Positions 1 to 8,118 of a stretch of 21,628 nucleotides of DNA are shown piece by piece. This DNA comes from Anaerolineaceae bacterium (GTDB taxonomy: Bacteria; Chloroflexota; Anaerolineae; JAAYZQ01): contig JAAYZQ010000077.1 of assembly GCA_012514775.1 (NCBI GenBank), positions 1 through 21,628 on the forward strand. Reading direction: 5' to 3'. Both the position numbers and the translations under genes were made by a program. The first letter of the stretch is position 1, and each line of letters begins with the position of its first letter. The notes beneath the pieces were generated by a model that saw only the letters and a list, made by a program, of their open reading frames with translations, searched no databases and had not been told where the DNA came from.

Positions 1-278
1 TCGAGCGCAAGGGCGCCACCTATTATGCCGTGGCCATGGGCTTGCTCCGCATTGTGGAGAGCATTCTGCGCAATCAACACACCGTACTCTCTATTTCGAA
101 CCTGGTGCCCGATTACTACGAGGTCGAGGAGGTGTACCTGAGCCTGCCCGCGGTCGTCGGCCGGGCGGGGGTGGAGAGGACCCTCAACCTGCCCCTGGAC
201 AACACCGAGGTGGCTGCCCTTCGTCGCTCGGCCGTGGTTCTGCGCGAGGCCCTGGACCAGATCGAGAACGGCGGGTGA
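1..278 (+). CDS. ldh: L-lactate dehydrogenase, C-terminal part (5' end outside window)
   Basis: This is the last ~92 residues of an NAD-dependent L-lactate dehydrogenase, the cytosolic enzyme that interconverts pyruvate and lactate. The frame is open from the first base (codons begin at base 3) to a TGA at 276-278. The visible part begins ERKGATYYAVAMGL, the segment around the substrate-pocket Thr of LDHs. It continues with VYLSLPAVVGRAGVER and ends in the usual amphipathic helix (ALRRSAVVLREALDQI). The malate dehydrogenase branch shares this fold, but the KGATYYA segment favours LDH. The catalytic His and the NAD-binding half lie upstream and cannot be checked. It sits 233 bp ahead of the next gene, so it is probably a separate transcription unit. 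It matches the pyruvate theme of the genes downstream. Confidence 0.88.
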   Translation, partial: ERKGATYYAVAMGLLRIVESILRNQHTVLSISNLVPDYYEVEEVYLSLPAVVGRAGVERTLNLPLDNTEVAALRRSAVVLREALDQIENGG

Positions 279-511
279 GCAGCACGGCCCTGGTGGCCAC
301 GATCGTCTTATGCCCTGCTGGGCCGGGCCCATCGTGCGGCTGATCTGGATCCTCTTTGGCCACTAGCCGGCAGGGAAGGGCCCGGAGGGTGAGTCGCAGG
401 CGCCGGGGCCAGGGGGGTCAAAGCGAGACGCTGGTTGGTTGGAGCCAACCGCACTGGTTCACGATCGGCGTCGAGGCCGGTGCACTACCCTTGAGATAGG
501 AAGGATAGAAT
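279..511 (+). other. Intergenic spacer ldh to PRC-barrel gene
   Basis: This 233-bp non-coding spacer holds no convincing open frame. Two weak inverted repeats are visible. CACGAT at 298-303 pairs with ATCGTG at 331-336, and GGTTGG at 434-439 pairs with CCAACC at 446-451. Neither is followed by a T-run, so I do not call a terminator. No good -35/-10 pair was found, although a promoter for the long downstream gene run would be expected here. The 3' end carries the AGGAAGGA ribosome-binding site for the next gene. Confidence 0.4.
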
Positions 512-1267
512 ATGCTGAGAAGCTTGAAGACCATGTTCGGCTACGAGTTGCGGGCCAGCGACGGCGAAATTGGCAAGGTGGACGATTTTTTGTTCGACGC
601 CGTTGCCTGGTTCGTGCGCTACCTCGTGGCCGACACCGGAGGTTGGCTCACCGAACGGCAGGTGCTCTTATCAGCCCTTGTCCTCGGCTGGGCCGATGCG
701 GAGAGCGAGACCTTTGACGTGGGCCTGACCATGGAACAGGTGGAGGCGAGTCCCCCCATCGAGCGCGACATGCCGGTGTCCAGGCAGATGGAGGCCGAGC
801 TGCACAGGCATTATAACTGGGTGCCCTACTGGCAGTCGCCGTTCCCCTTCACGGGTACGAGCGCCGCCGTGGCGGCCCAGAGCATTGTCCCGGACGTGGA
901 CGACGATGAGGACGAGGTCCAGGGCGATCCAAACCTGCACAGTGTTCGCGAAGTGACCGGCTACCACATCTTGGCCACAGACGGAGACATCGGCCACGTG
1001 GAGGACCTCATCGTCGAAGACGAATCGTGGGTGGTTCGCTACCTGGTGGTGGACACGGGAAACTGGCTGCCCGGCAAGAAGGTGCTCCTGGTCCCGAGCT
1101 GGGTGCAGCAGGTCGACTGGCTGGAGCGCATGGTGTACATCGACCTGAAGCGCGAGAGCATCCGCAACAGCCCCGAGTTCGATCCGGGCGCGCCCGTAAA
1201 CCGCGACTACGAGGAGCGGCTGTACGATTACTATGGCCGCCGCAAGTACTGGGAAGAGCCGGAATAG
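512..1267 (+). CDS. Duplicated PRC-barrel domain protein
   Basis: A 251-residue protein without signal peptide or membrane segment, built from two copies of one ~104-residue unit. Unit 1 spans residues 5-108 and unit 2 spans residues 145-248. The units share GY-x3-A-[ST]-DG-[ED]-IG at residues 10-21 and 150-161, VRYLV-x-DTG at 35-43 and 175-183, and a closing Y/W-rich tail (HYNWVPYW and YYGRRKYW). An acidic linker (VDDDEDEVQGD) lies between them. The DG-x-IG-x-V-x-D pattern is typical of the PRC-barrel fold, known from the RimM C-terminal domain, photosynthetic reaction centre H subunit and many stress-related small proteins. A molecular partner cannot be deduced. The start follows a strong AGGAAGGA site. 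It opens a tight co-directional run with a zinc-finger regulator and FtsH. Family assignment is good; function is unknown. Confidence 0.82.
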   Translation: MLRSLKTMFGYELRASDGEIGKVDDFLFDAVAWFVRYLVADTGGWLTERQVLLSALVLGWADAESETFDVGLTMEQVEASPPIERDMPVSRQMEAELHRHYNWVPYWQSPFPFTGTSAAVAAQSIVPDVDDDEDEVQGDPNLHSVREVTGYHILATDGDIGHVEDLIVEDESWVVRYLVVDTGNWLPGKKVLLVPSWVQQVDWLERMVYIDLKRESIRNSPEFDPGAPVNRDYEERLYDYYGRRKYWEEPE

Positions 1268-1275
1268 GGGGCACC

Positions 1276-1638
1276 ATGACAGAAGAAACGGGGAACGAGG
1301 CGCAAAAGTCCCGGGAGACGCTCATCCGCGAGCGCCTGCGTGCGGCGCTGGACACCGCCCGCCAGCAGTTGGACGACCTGGAGGGCAACTCGCGCGATAC
1401 CGGAGACTTTCTCTCGGGCACCGACGAACCGGTCATCGTGCCCTGGGAGCTTAGCCCGGCGCGAGAGGAACAGCTACAACAGCGCGCCGAAGAGCTGGAA
1501 GACGCCCTGGAACGCCTGGAGGCGGGGACGTACGGCATCTGTGAATCGTGCGGCCGTCCCATCGACATCGAGCGCCTGGAGGCCCTGCCCCAGACGCGCC
1601 TGTGCATCGACTGCGCTCGAGACCGAGAAGCGGACTAG
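1276..1638 (+). CDS. DksA/TraR-type C4 zinc-finger protein
   Basis: A 120-residue protein with an N-terminal coiled-coil-like helix pair (residues ~10-85, rich in Arg, Glu and Leu). A C4 zinc finger follows, with Cys89, Cys92, Cys110 and Cys113 (CESC and CIDC) around the RPIDIERLEALP signature of the DksA/TraR family. Such proteins enter the secondary channel of RNA polymerase or act as general stress proteins of the YteA type. The acidic DxxDxA tip that defines true DksA is not clearly present. The nearest match, DTGDFL at 41-46, keeps both Asp but has Leu for Ala, so DksA-like ppGpp partnership should not be assumed. I chose ATG 1276, eight bases after the PRC gene stop, because the homologous region starts there. 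The ribosome-binding site is weak, suggesting translational coupling. In-frame extension upstream would overlap the PRC gene and has shadow-like composition. Confidence 0.87.
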   Translation: MTEETGNEAQKSRETLIRERLRAALDTARQQLDDLEGNSRDTGDFLSGTDEPVIVPWELSPAREEQLQQRAEELEDALERLEAGTYGICESCGRPIDIERLEALPQTRLCIDCARDREAD

Positions 1639-1693
1639 TGGCAACAAGCACCGGTCCAGAACGTGAGCAAATCCACGCCCAAGGAGGGTCATC

Positions 1694-3688
1694 TTGAAAC
1701 GCAATCCAGATCAGGATAGGCCAGATCAGGATAGGGAAAATTTGAGCCAGCGCTCCCCTTTCCAGCCCGGCCAGGCAGGCTGCGGCCGTTGGGGGCTGCT
1801 TTGGCTCCTGGTCCTGCCGATGATTGCCTTCTGGCTGTGGGGCGCCCTGGGGCCAGGCGGGCAACAGGGTCCGATGGTGGAGTATAGCACCTTCCGGGCA
1901 CAGCTCGAAGCGGGAAATGTCAGCAACGTCCTGGTTAGCGGCGATCAGATCCAGGGCACCCTCAGGGAGCCGGCCACCATAGAAAACGAGGCCGGCGCGG
2001 AGGTAGAGTACACCGAGTTCACGACCTATTTGCCCTCCTTCGGCGACGAGCAGCTCCTGTCGCTATTGCAGGAACAGGGCGTGGCGCTCGAAACGAGGCC
2101 GGAGAGTAGCGGCTCATGGTGGTTGATCGCCCTGAATTTTCTGCCCTTCCTGCTCCTCATCGGAGTGGGCCTCTATTTCTTCAGACAGATGCGGGGAGGG
2201 GGCGGAGGGGGCATCTCCAACATCATGAACATGCGCAGGAGCGGAGCCCAGTTGTACGAGCGCAGCAAGCAGCGGACGACCTTCAAGGACGTGGCCGGCT
2301 TGCGGGGCGCCAAGGCAGAGCTGGAGGAGATTGTCCGCTTCTTGAAGGAGCCCGAGTACTTTCAGCGCCTGGGCGGAAAGGTGCCCAAGGGCGTGCTCCT
2401 GGTGGGGCCGCCGGGCACGGGCAAGACCCTGCTGGCTCGGGCGGTTGCCGGCGAAGCCGACGTGCCGTTTTTCAGCATCACGGGCTCGAATTTCATGGAG
2501 ATGCTGGTGGGGGTCGGCGCTTCGCGCGTCCGTGACCTCTTCCAGGAGGCAAAAAAGGCCTCGCCGAGCATCATCTTTATCGACGAGCTGGATTCCATCG
2601 GGCGGAAGCGGGGCGCCGGCCTGGTCGGCGGCCACGACGAGCGAGAACAGACCCTGAACCAGCTCCTGTCCGAGATGGACGGCTTCAAGGCCAACGAGGA
2701 GGTCATCGTCATGGCCGCCACCAACCGGCCCGACATCCTCGACTCGGCGCTGCTGCGGCCGGGGCGGTTCGATCGCCGCATCACGGCCGATCTGCCGACC
2801 CTGATGGATCGCCTCGAGATCCTGCGGATTCACAGCCGCAACAAGCCCCTGGCCCAGGCCTCGGAGGAGAAGCCCGGCGGAGTCGACCTGGAGAGGTTGG
2901 CGCGGGCAACGCCGGGATTCAGCGGCGCCGACCTGGAGAACCTGCTCAACGAGGGCGCATTGCTGGCGGCGCGCCGGGGAAAGGACCAGATCGAGTTCGA
3001 GGATATCGAGGATGCCCGGGACAAGATTATCATGGGCCTGGAGCGGGAGAACCTGTGCCTGACGAACGAGGAGCTGGAGATGCTGGCCTATCACGAGGCG
3101 GGCCACGCCCTGGTGGCCGCCTTGGTCCCCAACGCCGATCCCATCCACAAGGTGAGCATCGTCCCCCGGGGCCGGGCCATGGGCGTCACGCAGCAGTTGC
3201 CCGAGCGCGACAAGTACATCTACCCCCGCGAGTACATGCTCGACCGGATCGCGGTGATGATGGGCGGCCGCGCCGCGGAGCAGTTGGCGTACAACACGTC
3301 CACCAGCGGCGCCGAAAACGACCTGAAACAGGCCACAGGCCTGGCCCGAAAGATGGTGCTCGACTGGGGAATGAGCGCCAGCCTGGAGCACATGGCCCTG
3401 GGCAGCGAGAACGACGAGGTCTTCCTGGGGCAGGACTTTGCGCAGCGACGGCAGCACAGCGAGAGCACGGCGCGCATCGTAGACCAGGAAGTGCAGACGA
3501 TCCTGAACGAGGCCTATGCCCGCGCCACCGACATCCTGCAACGAAACCGCGGCAAACTGGACACCATCGTCGAAGCCCTGCTGGAAGTCGAAGAGCTGCC
3601 GGGCGAAAGAGTGGTCGAGATTGTTACGGGCGACAGGCCCGATAGCCTCCAGGCGGCAGAATCGAAAGAATGCCTCGAGCTGGCCTGA
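1694..3688 (+). CDS. ftsH: ATP-dependent zinc metalloprotease FtsH
   Basis: A 664-residue membrane AAA+ protease that extracts and degrades membrane and short-lived cytosolic proteins. Order of parts: hydrophilic N-tail with a duplicated PDQDR; TM1 at ~34-53; extracytoplasmic domain ~54-140; TM2 at ~143-163; glycine-rich linker; Walker A GPPGTGKT at 238-245; Walker B FIDELD at 295-300; second region of homology TNRPDILDSALLRPGRFD at 343-360; zinc site HEAGH at 467-471; and the Asp-containing segment SGAENDLKQA at 538-547 that supplies the third zinc ligand. Length is normal for the family. The start is a TTG at 1694, chosen because AAGGAGG (1681-1687) sits seven bases before it and it precedes the whole TM1 segment. 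Oddity: the conserved pore Phe-Val-Gly reads Leu271-Val-Gly here. The Lon-like gene follows after 25 bp. Confidence 0.97.
   Translation: MKRNPDQDRPDQDRENLSQRSPFQPGQAGCGRWGLLWLLVLPMIAFWLWGALGPGGQQGPMVEYSTFRAQLEAGNVSNVLVSGDQIQGTLREPATIENEAGAEVEYTEFTTYLPSFGDEQLLSLLQEQGVALETRPESSGSWWLIALNFLPFLLLIGVGLYFFRQMRGGGGGGISNIMNMRRSGAQLYERSKQRTTFKDVAGLRGAKAELEEIVRFLKEPEYFQRLGGKVPKGVLLVGPPGTGKTLLARAVAGEADVPFFSITGSNFMEMLVGVGASRVRDLFQEAKKASPSIIFIDELDSIGRKRGAGLVGGHDEREQTLNQLLSEMDGFKANEEVIVMAATNRPDILDSALLRPGRFDRRITADLPTLMDRLEILRIHSRNKPLAQASEEKPGGVDLERLARATPGFSGADLENLLNEGALLAARRGKDQIEFEDIEDARDKIIMGLERENLCLTNEELEMLAYHEAGHALVAALVPNADPIHKVSIVPRGRAMGVTQQLPERDKYIYPREYMLDRIAVMMGGRAAEQLAYNTSTSGAENDLKQATGLARKMVLDWGMSASLEHMALGSENDEVFLGQDFAQRRQHSESTARIVDQEVQTILNEAYARATDILQRNRGKLDTIVEALLEVEELPGERVVEIVTGDRPDSLQAAESKECLELA
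1706..1735 (+). repeat. Perfect 15-bp tandem duplication in ftsH 5' end
   Basis: Two exact, adjacent copies of CCAGATCAGGATAGG (1706-1720 and 1721-1735) lie in the ftsH reading frame. They give PDQDR twice in the cytosolic N-tail before TM1. Because the unit is five codons long, gain or loss of a copy keeps the frame. Each unit contains an AGG arginine codon. Confidence 0.95.
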
Positions 3689-3713
3689 TAGCGCACAAGG
3701 AGGACACGAACAA

Positions 3714-6158
3714 ATGACGGAAACGAGAGAACTGACGGCGGAAGAGCTGTACCAGGAGACGACCTTCGAGAACCTCTCCTTCGAGACGACGTCCGATCTG
3801 GAGGACCTGGACACTGTCCTGGGCCAGCCACGGGCCGTGGACGCCATGCAATTCGGTGTGGGCATCGCCGCCAGGGGCTATAACATCTTTGCCCTGGGGC
3901 CGGCGGGCACCGGCAAGCGCGAGGTGGTCACCCACTACTTCCAGCAGCGCGCCGAGGATGCCCCCGTGCCTCCCGACTGGGTTTACGTCAACAACTTTGA
4001 CGAGCCCCACAGGCCTCGCGCCATCAGCCTGCCTGCCGGCCGGGCAACGGTCTTTCGGCAGGACATGGAAACCCTCATTGAAGAGCTCGAGACGGCCCTT
4101 TCCGCTGCCTTCGAGAGCGAGGAATATCAGGCGCGCAAGCAGACCATCGCCTCCGAGTTCCAGGAGCGCCAATCGCAATCCTTCGAGCAGCTCCAGGAAC
4201 GAGCCCAGCAGCGAGGCGTCGCCCTGCTGCGCACGCCCGCCGGCCTGGCCTTTGCGCCCATGCGCGAGGGCGAGGTGATGGCACCCGAGGAGATCCAGAA
4301 CCTTTCCGAGGAAGAGCGCAAGCGGATGGAAGCCGAGGTCGAGGAGCTGCAAGAGGAGCTGCAAAAGATCGTGCGACAGGTTCCAGGCTGGCAGCGCGGC
4401 ATCCAGGAACGGCTCAAGGAGCTAAACCGCGAGATTGCGCAGTTCGCCGTCGGGGGGCTCATCGACGACCTCCGGCAAAAGTACCGGGACAACGAAAAGA
4501 TCGTGCAGCATCTGGACGCCGTGCAGAAGGACGTCGTCCAACATGCCCGCAGCGTGTTGGGCGGCGAAGAAGAAGCGGCGGCCAACTTGCCGCCCATGCT
4601 GCGGGGCCTGGCCGCGGCGCAGCAAACCGGGGCCGAATCGGTCCTGATGCGCCGGTACCGCGCCAACGTCGTCGTCGACAACAGCGAGGCGACGGGGGCG
4701 CCCGTCATCCGCGAGGACAACCCGACCTACCAGAACCTCATCGGCCGGGTGGAGCACCAAGCGCAGCTCGGAGCGCTGGTGACCGATTTTAACCTCATCA
4801 AGCCGGGGGCCATGCACAAGGCGAACGGCGGCTACCTGGTCCTGGACGCGCGCAAGGTGCTGGTCCAGCCCTACGCCTGGGAGGGCCTGAAGCGGGCCAT
4901 CCAGTCTCGCGAGGTCCGCATTGAATCGGTCGGCCAGATGCTGAGCCTCATCACCACCACCTCCCTGGAGCCGGAGCCCATCCCCCTCGACGTCAAGGTG
5001 GCCCTCTTTGGCGATCCGGAGCTTTACTACTTGCTCTACTACATGGACCCGGATTTTCCGGAGCTGTTCAAGGTGTCGGCCGACTTTGCATCGCAGATGG
5101 ATCGCAACCAGGAAAACCAGGAGCTGTACGCCCGCATGATTGCCTCCATCGCGCGGCGCGAGAACCTGAAACCCTTTGCCCGTTCGGGGGTGGCCCGCGT
5201 GCTCGAGCAGAGCGCGCGCATGTTGGGCGACTCGGACAAGCTCTCGGTCCAGATGCGCGACATCGCCGACCTGCTCCGCGAGTCGAACTACTGGGCCAGC
5301 CAGAACGGCCACGAGGCGGTCACCGCCAACGACGTGGAGCGCGCCATCGAGGCCCGCATCTACCGCTCGGACCGGATGAGAGAGCGCGTGCAAGAGTCGA
5401 TCCAGCGTAACATCCTCCTCATCGATACGCGCGAGAAAAAGGTGGGGCAGGTCAACGGGCTGTCGGTGCTGCAATTGGGCAACTTTGCCTTCGGCCAGCC
5501 GAGCCGCATCACGGCCCGGGTGTGGCTGGGCAAGGGCAACCTCATCAACATCGAGCGCGAGGTCGAGATGTCGGGGCCGATCCACTCCAAGGGGGTGCTG
5601 ATCCTTTCCGGCTTCCTGGGCGAGCGCTACGCCACCGACACGCCCCTGGCTCTGTCGGCCAGCCTGGTTTTCGAGCAGTCGTACGCCGGCGTCGAGGGCG
5701 ACAGCGCCTCGTCGGCCGAGCTGTATGCCCTCCTGTCGGCCATCTCCGGGGTGGCCATCAAGCAGTCGCTGGCGGTCACGGGCTCGGTGAACCAACACGG
5801 CGAGGTGCAGGCCATCGGCGGCGTGAACCAGAAGATCGAGGGCTTTTTCGACGTCTGCAAGGCCCAGGGGCTGACGGGCGATCAGGGCGTGCTCATCCCC
5901 ACGTCCAACGTCCAGCACCTCATGCTGCGGCAGGACGTGGTCAATGCTGTGCGTGAGGGACAGTTCCACGTCTACGCGGTGGACACCATCGACCGGGGCA
6001 TCGAGATCCTCACCGGCGCGCCGGCCGGGGAAAAGGACGAGGAGGGCAACTATCCCCCGGGCAGCATCAACTACCTGGTGGCCAAACGGCTGGTGCAGAT
6101 GGCCGAGCGCAGCAAGCGGTTCGGGGAGGCGGAGAAAGAGGAGGAGGCACGTGACTGA
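3714..6158 (+). CDS. Lon-related ATP-dependent protease (LonH/YcbZ type, AAA_32 family)
   Basis: An 814-residue soluble protein of the COG1067 Lon-like family. Walker A is GPAGTGK at 62-68, followed by Arg where a Ser/Thr is usual, which is a common departure in this family. Residues ~105-280 form a long charged helical insertion, probably coiled coil. A second ATPase segment contains GGYLVLDA. The C-terminal Lon protease domain has catalytic Ser666 in GDSASSAEL and Lys707 in GGVNQKIEG, the Ser-Lys dyad about 41 residues apart as expected. A Lon N-domain is absent, as is normal for this type. Substrates are unknown; ATP-dependent quality-control proteolysis is the family role. ATG 3714 was chosen because AAGGAGGA (3697-3704) precedes it and the frame upstream merely shadows ftsH. 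Its stop overlaps the start of the stress-protein gene by eight bases. Confidence 0.92.
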   Translation: MTETRELTAEELYQETTFENLSFETTSDLEDLDTVLGQPRAVDAMQFGVGIAARGYNIFALGPAGTGKREVVTHYFQQRAEDAPVPPDWVYVNNFDEPHRPRAISLPAGRATVFRQDMETLIEELETALSAAFESEEYQARKQTIASEFQERQSQSFEQLQERAQQRGVALLRTPAGLAFAPMREGEVMAPEEIQNLSEEERKRMEAEVEELQEELQKIVRQVPGWQRGIQERLKELNREIAQFAVGGLIDDLRQKYRDNEKIVQHLDAVQKDVVQHARSVLGGEEEAAANLPPMLRGLAAAQQTGAESVLMRRYRANVVVDNSEATGAPVIREDNPTYQNLIGRVEHQAQLGALVTDFNLIKPGAMHKANGGYLVLDARKVLVQPYAWEGLKRAIQSREVRIESVGQMLSLITTTSLEPEPIPLDVKVALFGDPELYYLLYYMDPDFPELFKVSADFASQMDRNQENQELYARMIASIARRENLKPFARSGVARVLEQSARMLGDSDKLSVQMRDIADLLRESNYWASQNGHEAVTANDVERAIEARIYRSDRMRERVQESIQRNILLIDTREKKVGQVNGLSVLQLGNFAFGQPSRITARVWLGKGNLINIEREVEMSGPIHSKGVLILSGFLGERYATDTPLALSASLVFEQSYAGVEGDSASSAELYALLSAISGVAIKQSLAVTGSVNQHGEVQAIGGVNQKIEGFFDVCKAQGLTGDQGVLIPTSNVQHLMLRQDVVNAVREGQFHVYAVDTIDRGIEILTGAPAGEKDEEGNYPPGSINYLVAKRLVQMAERSKRFGEAEKEEEARD

Positions 6159-6993
6159 AAGACCGGTCTCCCTGGTGCGGCGCATCCTGGTGGCCGTGGA
6201 TGCCTCGCATCACAGCATCGCCGCCCTGGAAGCCGCCGTCGAGCTGGCAACCCGCTTTCAGGCCGAGCTGCTGGGCCTCTACGTGGAGGACATCAACCTC
6301 CTGCGCCTGGCCCAGTTGCCCTTTGCCCGCGAGGTGGGCACCTTCTCGGCCGGCGTCCGCCGCCTGGACGTGACGGAAGTGGAGCGCCAGATCCGCGTGC
6401 AGACCGTGCGCGCGCGCCGCATCTTTGAGAGCAGGACGGGGCGTACCACGGTGCAGTGGTCGTTCCGGGTTACGCGGGGCTCGGTGCCCCAGGAGGTCGT
6501 GACGGCCGCCTCCGACGCCGACCTGCTCGTGGTGGGCCGGGCCGGTTGGTCGCTGCTGCGCAAGGGCCGCCTGGGGACCACCGCCCGTGCCATCGTCGCC
6601 CGGTCGCCCAGCATGGCCCTCCTGCTGCCCGGTGGCGCCTGCCTGGCCAGCCCTGTGACCGTCGTGTTCGACGGATCGGCGCGGGCGGAGCGCGCCCTGG
6701 AGGTGGCCGAGTCGCTCCTCGACGACGACCGGCGCCTGCGGGTGCTGCTCCTGGCCAACGGGCACGAACGGTTGGCTCCGCTGCGCGAGCAAGTGGACAC
6801 CTGGCTGCAAGGCCGGGAGCTGGACGTGCGGTACCGGGCGCTCACCGAGTCCAACGTCACCCGGCTGGTGGCAGCCATCGAGAGCGAAGAGTGCGGGACA
6901 CTCATCCTGCCTGTCAAGAGTGCCATTCTGGAGGATACAGCCCTGCAGGGGCTCCTAGAAGAGCTCGAGATACCTATCCTGCTCGTGAGATGA
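6151..6993 (+). CDS. Tandem universal stress protein (two UspA domains)
   Basis: A 280-residue cytosolic protein made of two UspA-like domains (~9-160 and ~167-280). Domain 1 starts RRILVAVDASHHS and carries the complete nucleotide-binding pattern G-x2-G-x9-G-T (Gly129, Gly132, Gly142, Thr143), so it should be of the ATP-binding class. Domain 2 starts PVTVVFDGSARAE but lacks that glycine pattern, and probably serves as a dimer or sensor half. The GTG start at 6151 lies inside the end of the Lon-like gene (eight-base overlap) and follows GAGGAGG, which indicates translational coupling. The pyruvate dehydrogenase E1alpha gene starts 21 bp after its stop. Upstream in-frame codons shadow the Lon-like gene and were excluded. 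A general stress or energy-state role is family knowledge; the partner is unknown. Confidence 0.9.
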   Translation: MTERPVSLVRRILVAVDASHHSIAALEAAVELATRFQAELLGLYVEDINLLRLAQLPFAREVGTFSAGVRRLDVTEVERQIRVQTVRARRIFESRTGRTTVQWSFRVTRGSVPQEVVTAASDADLLVVGRAGWSLLRKGRLGTTARAIVARSPSMALLLPGGACLASPVTVVFDGSARAERALEVAESLLDDDRRLRVLLLANGHERLAPLREQVDTWLQGRELDVRYRALTESNVTRLVAAIESEECGTLILPVKSAILEDTALQGLLEELEIPILLVR

Positions 6994-7014
6994 GCGGGGA
7001 AAAGGAGAAGTAGA

Positions 7015-8118
7015 ATGCCCAGAACACCCATAGACATTCCCGACCGCGTCGAGTATCTCTCCATTCTGGACGAGAACGGAAACCTGGACAGGGAATTGGA
7101 ACCAAACATCCCCGACGAGCTCTTGCTCAAGCTGTACCGGGCCATGATCCGGGCCCGCCGGTTCGACGAACGAATGCTCAGGCTGCAGCGACAGGGGCGC
7201 CTGGGTACGTTTGCCCCCATCAAGGGGCAGGAGGCCTCGCAATTGGGGCCCGTGGCCGCCATGCGCGATGATGACTGGCTGGTGCCGGCCTTCCGCGAGG
7301 CGGCAGCCGAAGCGTGGCGTGGCCGCACGCTGGAAAGCGTCCTGCTCTATTACGGCGGCTTTAACCAGGGAGGGACGGTCCCGGAGGGTTCTACAAACCT
7401 GCCAGGAACCATCCCCGTCGGCACGCAGATCTTGCACGGCGCCGGCCTGGGCTACGCCATCAAGTATCGCAAGAAGGACTCGGTGGCGGTGGTGTTTTTC
7501 GGAGACGGCGCCACTTCGGAGGGAGACTTTCACGAGGGGCTGAACTTTGCCGCCGTCTTTCAGGTACCCACTATCTTTGTCTGCCAGAACAACCACTGGG
7601 CCATCTCTTTGCCCCGGGAACGTCAGACCCGGTCCAAGACCCTGGCGCAAAAGGCGATAGCCTATGGCATGCCGGGCATCCAGGTGGACGGCAACGACAT
7701 CCTGGCCACCTACGCGGCGGCCCACGAGGCCATGGAGCGCGCCAGGTCGGGAGGAGGGCCGACGTTCATCGAGGCCGTCACCTACCGGCTGTCGGTGCAC
7801 ACCACCGCCGACGACCCGACCCGTTACCGTAAGGAGCAAGAGGTCGAGGAGTGGCAGAAAAAGGACCCCATCCCCCGCTTTCAGAAGTACCTGAGCGACA
7901 AGGGACTGCTGGACGAGGCCAAGATCGCGCAGGTCGAAAAAGAGATCGAGAACGAGCTCAAGGAAGTGGTCGACCGCGCCGAGGCGCAGATGAAAGAGCT
8001 GGAGAACCAACCGATGATCATGTTCGATCATCTCTATGCCGAGATGCCGCCCTACCTCCAGGAGCAAAGGGAGGAGCTGGCCCGGGAGCTGGCACAGAAG
8101 GAGGAAAGCCGTGGCTAG
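7015..8118 (+). CDS. pdhA: Pyruvate dehydrogenase E1 component, alpha subunit
   Basis: A 367-residue thiamine-diphosphate-binding subunit that, with E1beta, decarboxylates a 2-oxoacid and acylates the lipoyl group of E2. The thiamine-diphosphate motif runs from GDGATSEGDF (Gly163-Asp-Gly) to the Asn-Asn pair at 192-193. The segments RQGRLGTFAPIKGQEA, TLAQKA-x5-GMPGIQVDGND and HTTADDPTRYR closely follow the Bacillus/Geobacillus E1alpha pattern. This supports pyruvate as substrate, but branched-chain 2-oxoacid E1alpha is related and cannot be fully excluded. Length is normal. ATG 7015 is preceded by AAAGGAGAAG. The E1beta start overlaps the last codons. Together with the three following genes this is a complete dehydrogenase complex. 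Confidence 0.94.
   Translation: MPRTPIDIPDRVEYLSILDENGNLDRELEPNIPDELLLKLYRAMIRARRFDERMLRLQRQGRLGTFAPIKGQEASQLGPVAAMRDDDWLVPAFREAAAEAWRGRTLESVLLYYGGFNQGGTVPEGSTNLPGTIPVGTQILHGAGLGYAIKYRKKDSVAVVFFGDGATSEGDFHEGLNFAAVFQVPTIFVCQNNHWAISLPRERQTRSKTLAQKAIAYGMPGIQVDGNDILATYAAAHEAMERARSGGGPTFIEAVTYRLSVHTTADDPTRYRKEQEVEEWQKKDPIPRFQKYLSDKGLLDEAKIAQVEKEIENELKEVVDRAEAQMKELENQPMIMFDHLYAEMPPYLQEQREELARELAQKEESRG

Noticed and set aside
434..451. Small hairpin GGTTGG/CCAACC before the PRC gene
   Set aside because: Six base pairs without T-run or conserved context; expected by chance in this composition.
1027..1275. In-frame extension of the zinc-finger gene upstream of ATG 1276
   Set aside because: It overlaps the PRC-barrel gene for 80 codons and has shadow composition; family members start near ATG 1276.
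3516..3713. In-frame extension of the Lon-like gene into ftsH
   Set aside because: Low-quality Ser/Arg/Pro-rich shadow of ftsH; a strong AAGGAGGA site precedes ATG 3714.
2114..3865. Long antisense open frame (583 codons) opposite ftsH
   Set aside because: Its residues are a Leu/Gln/His/Val-rich shadow of the strongly conserved FtsH frame. Long antisense frames are expected in high-GC DNA with G/C third positions.
3714..6158. Lon-like protein as an inactive ATPase because Walker A ends in Lys-Arg
   Set aside because: Loss of the final Ser/Thr is common in the LonH/AAA_32 family; it is not evidence for inactivity by itself.
4422..6185. Long antisense open frame (587 codons) opposite the Lon-like gene
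   Set aside because: Same shadow composition, no recognisable motif, no ribosome-binding site; the + strand carries a complete Ser-Lys protease.
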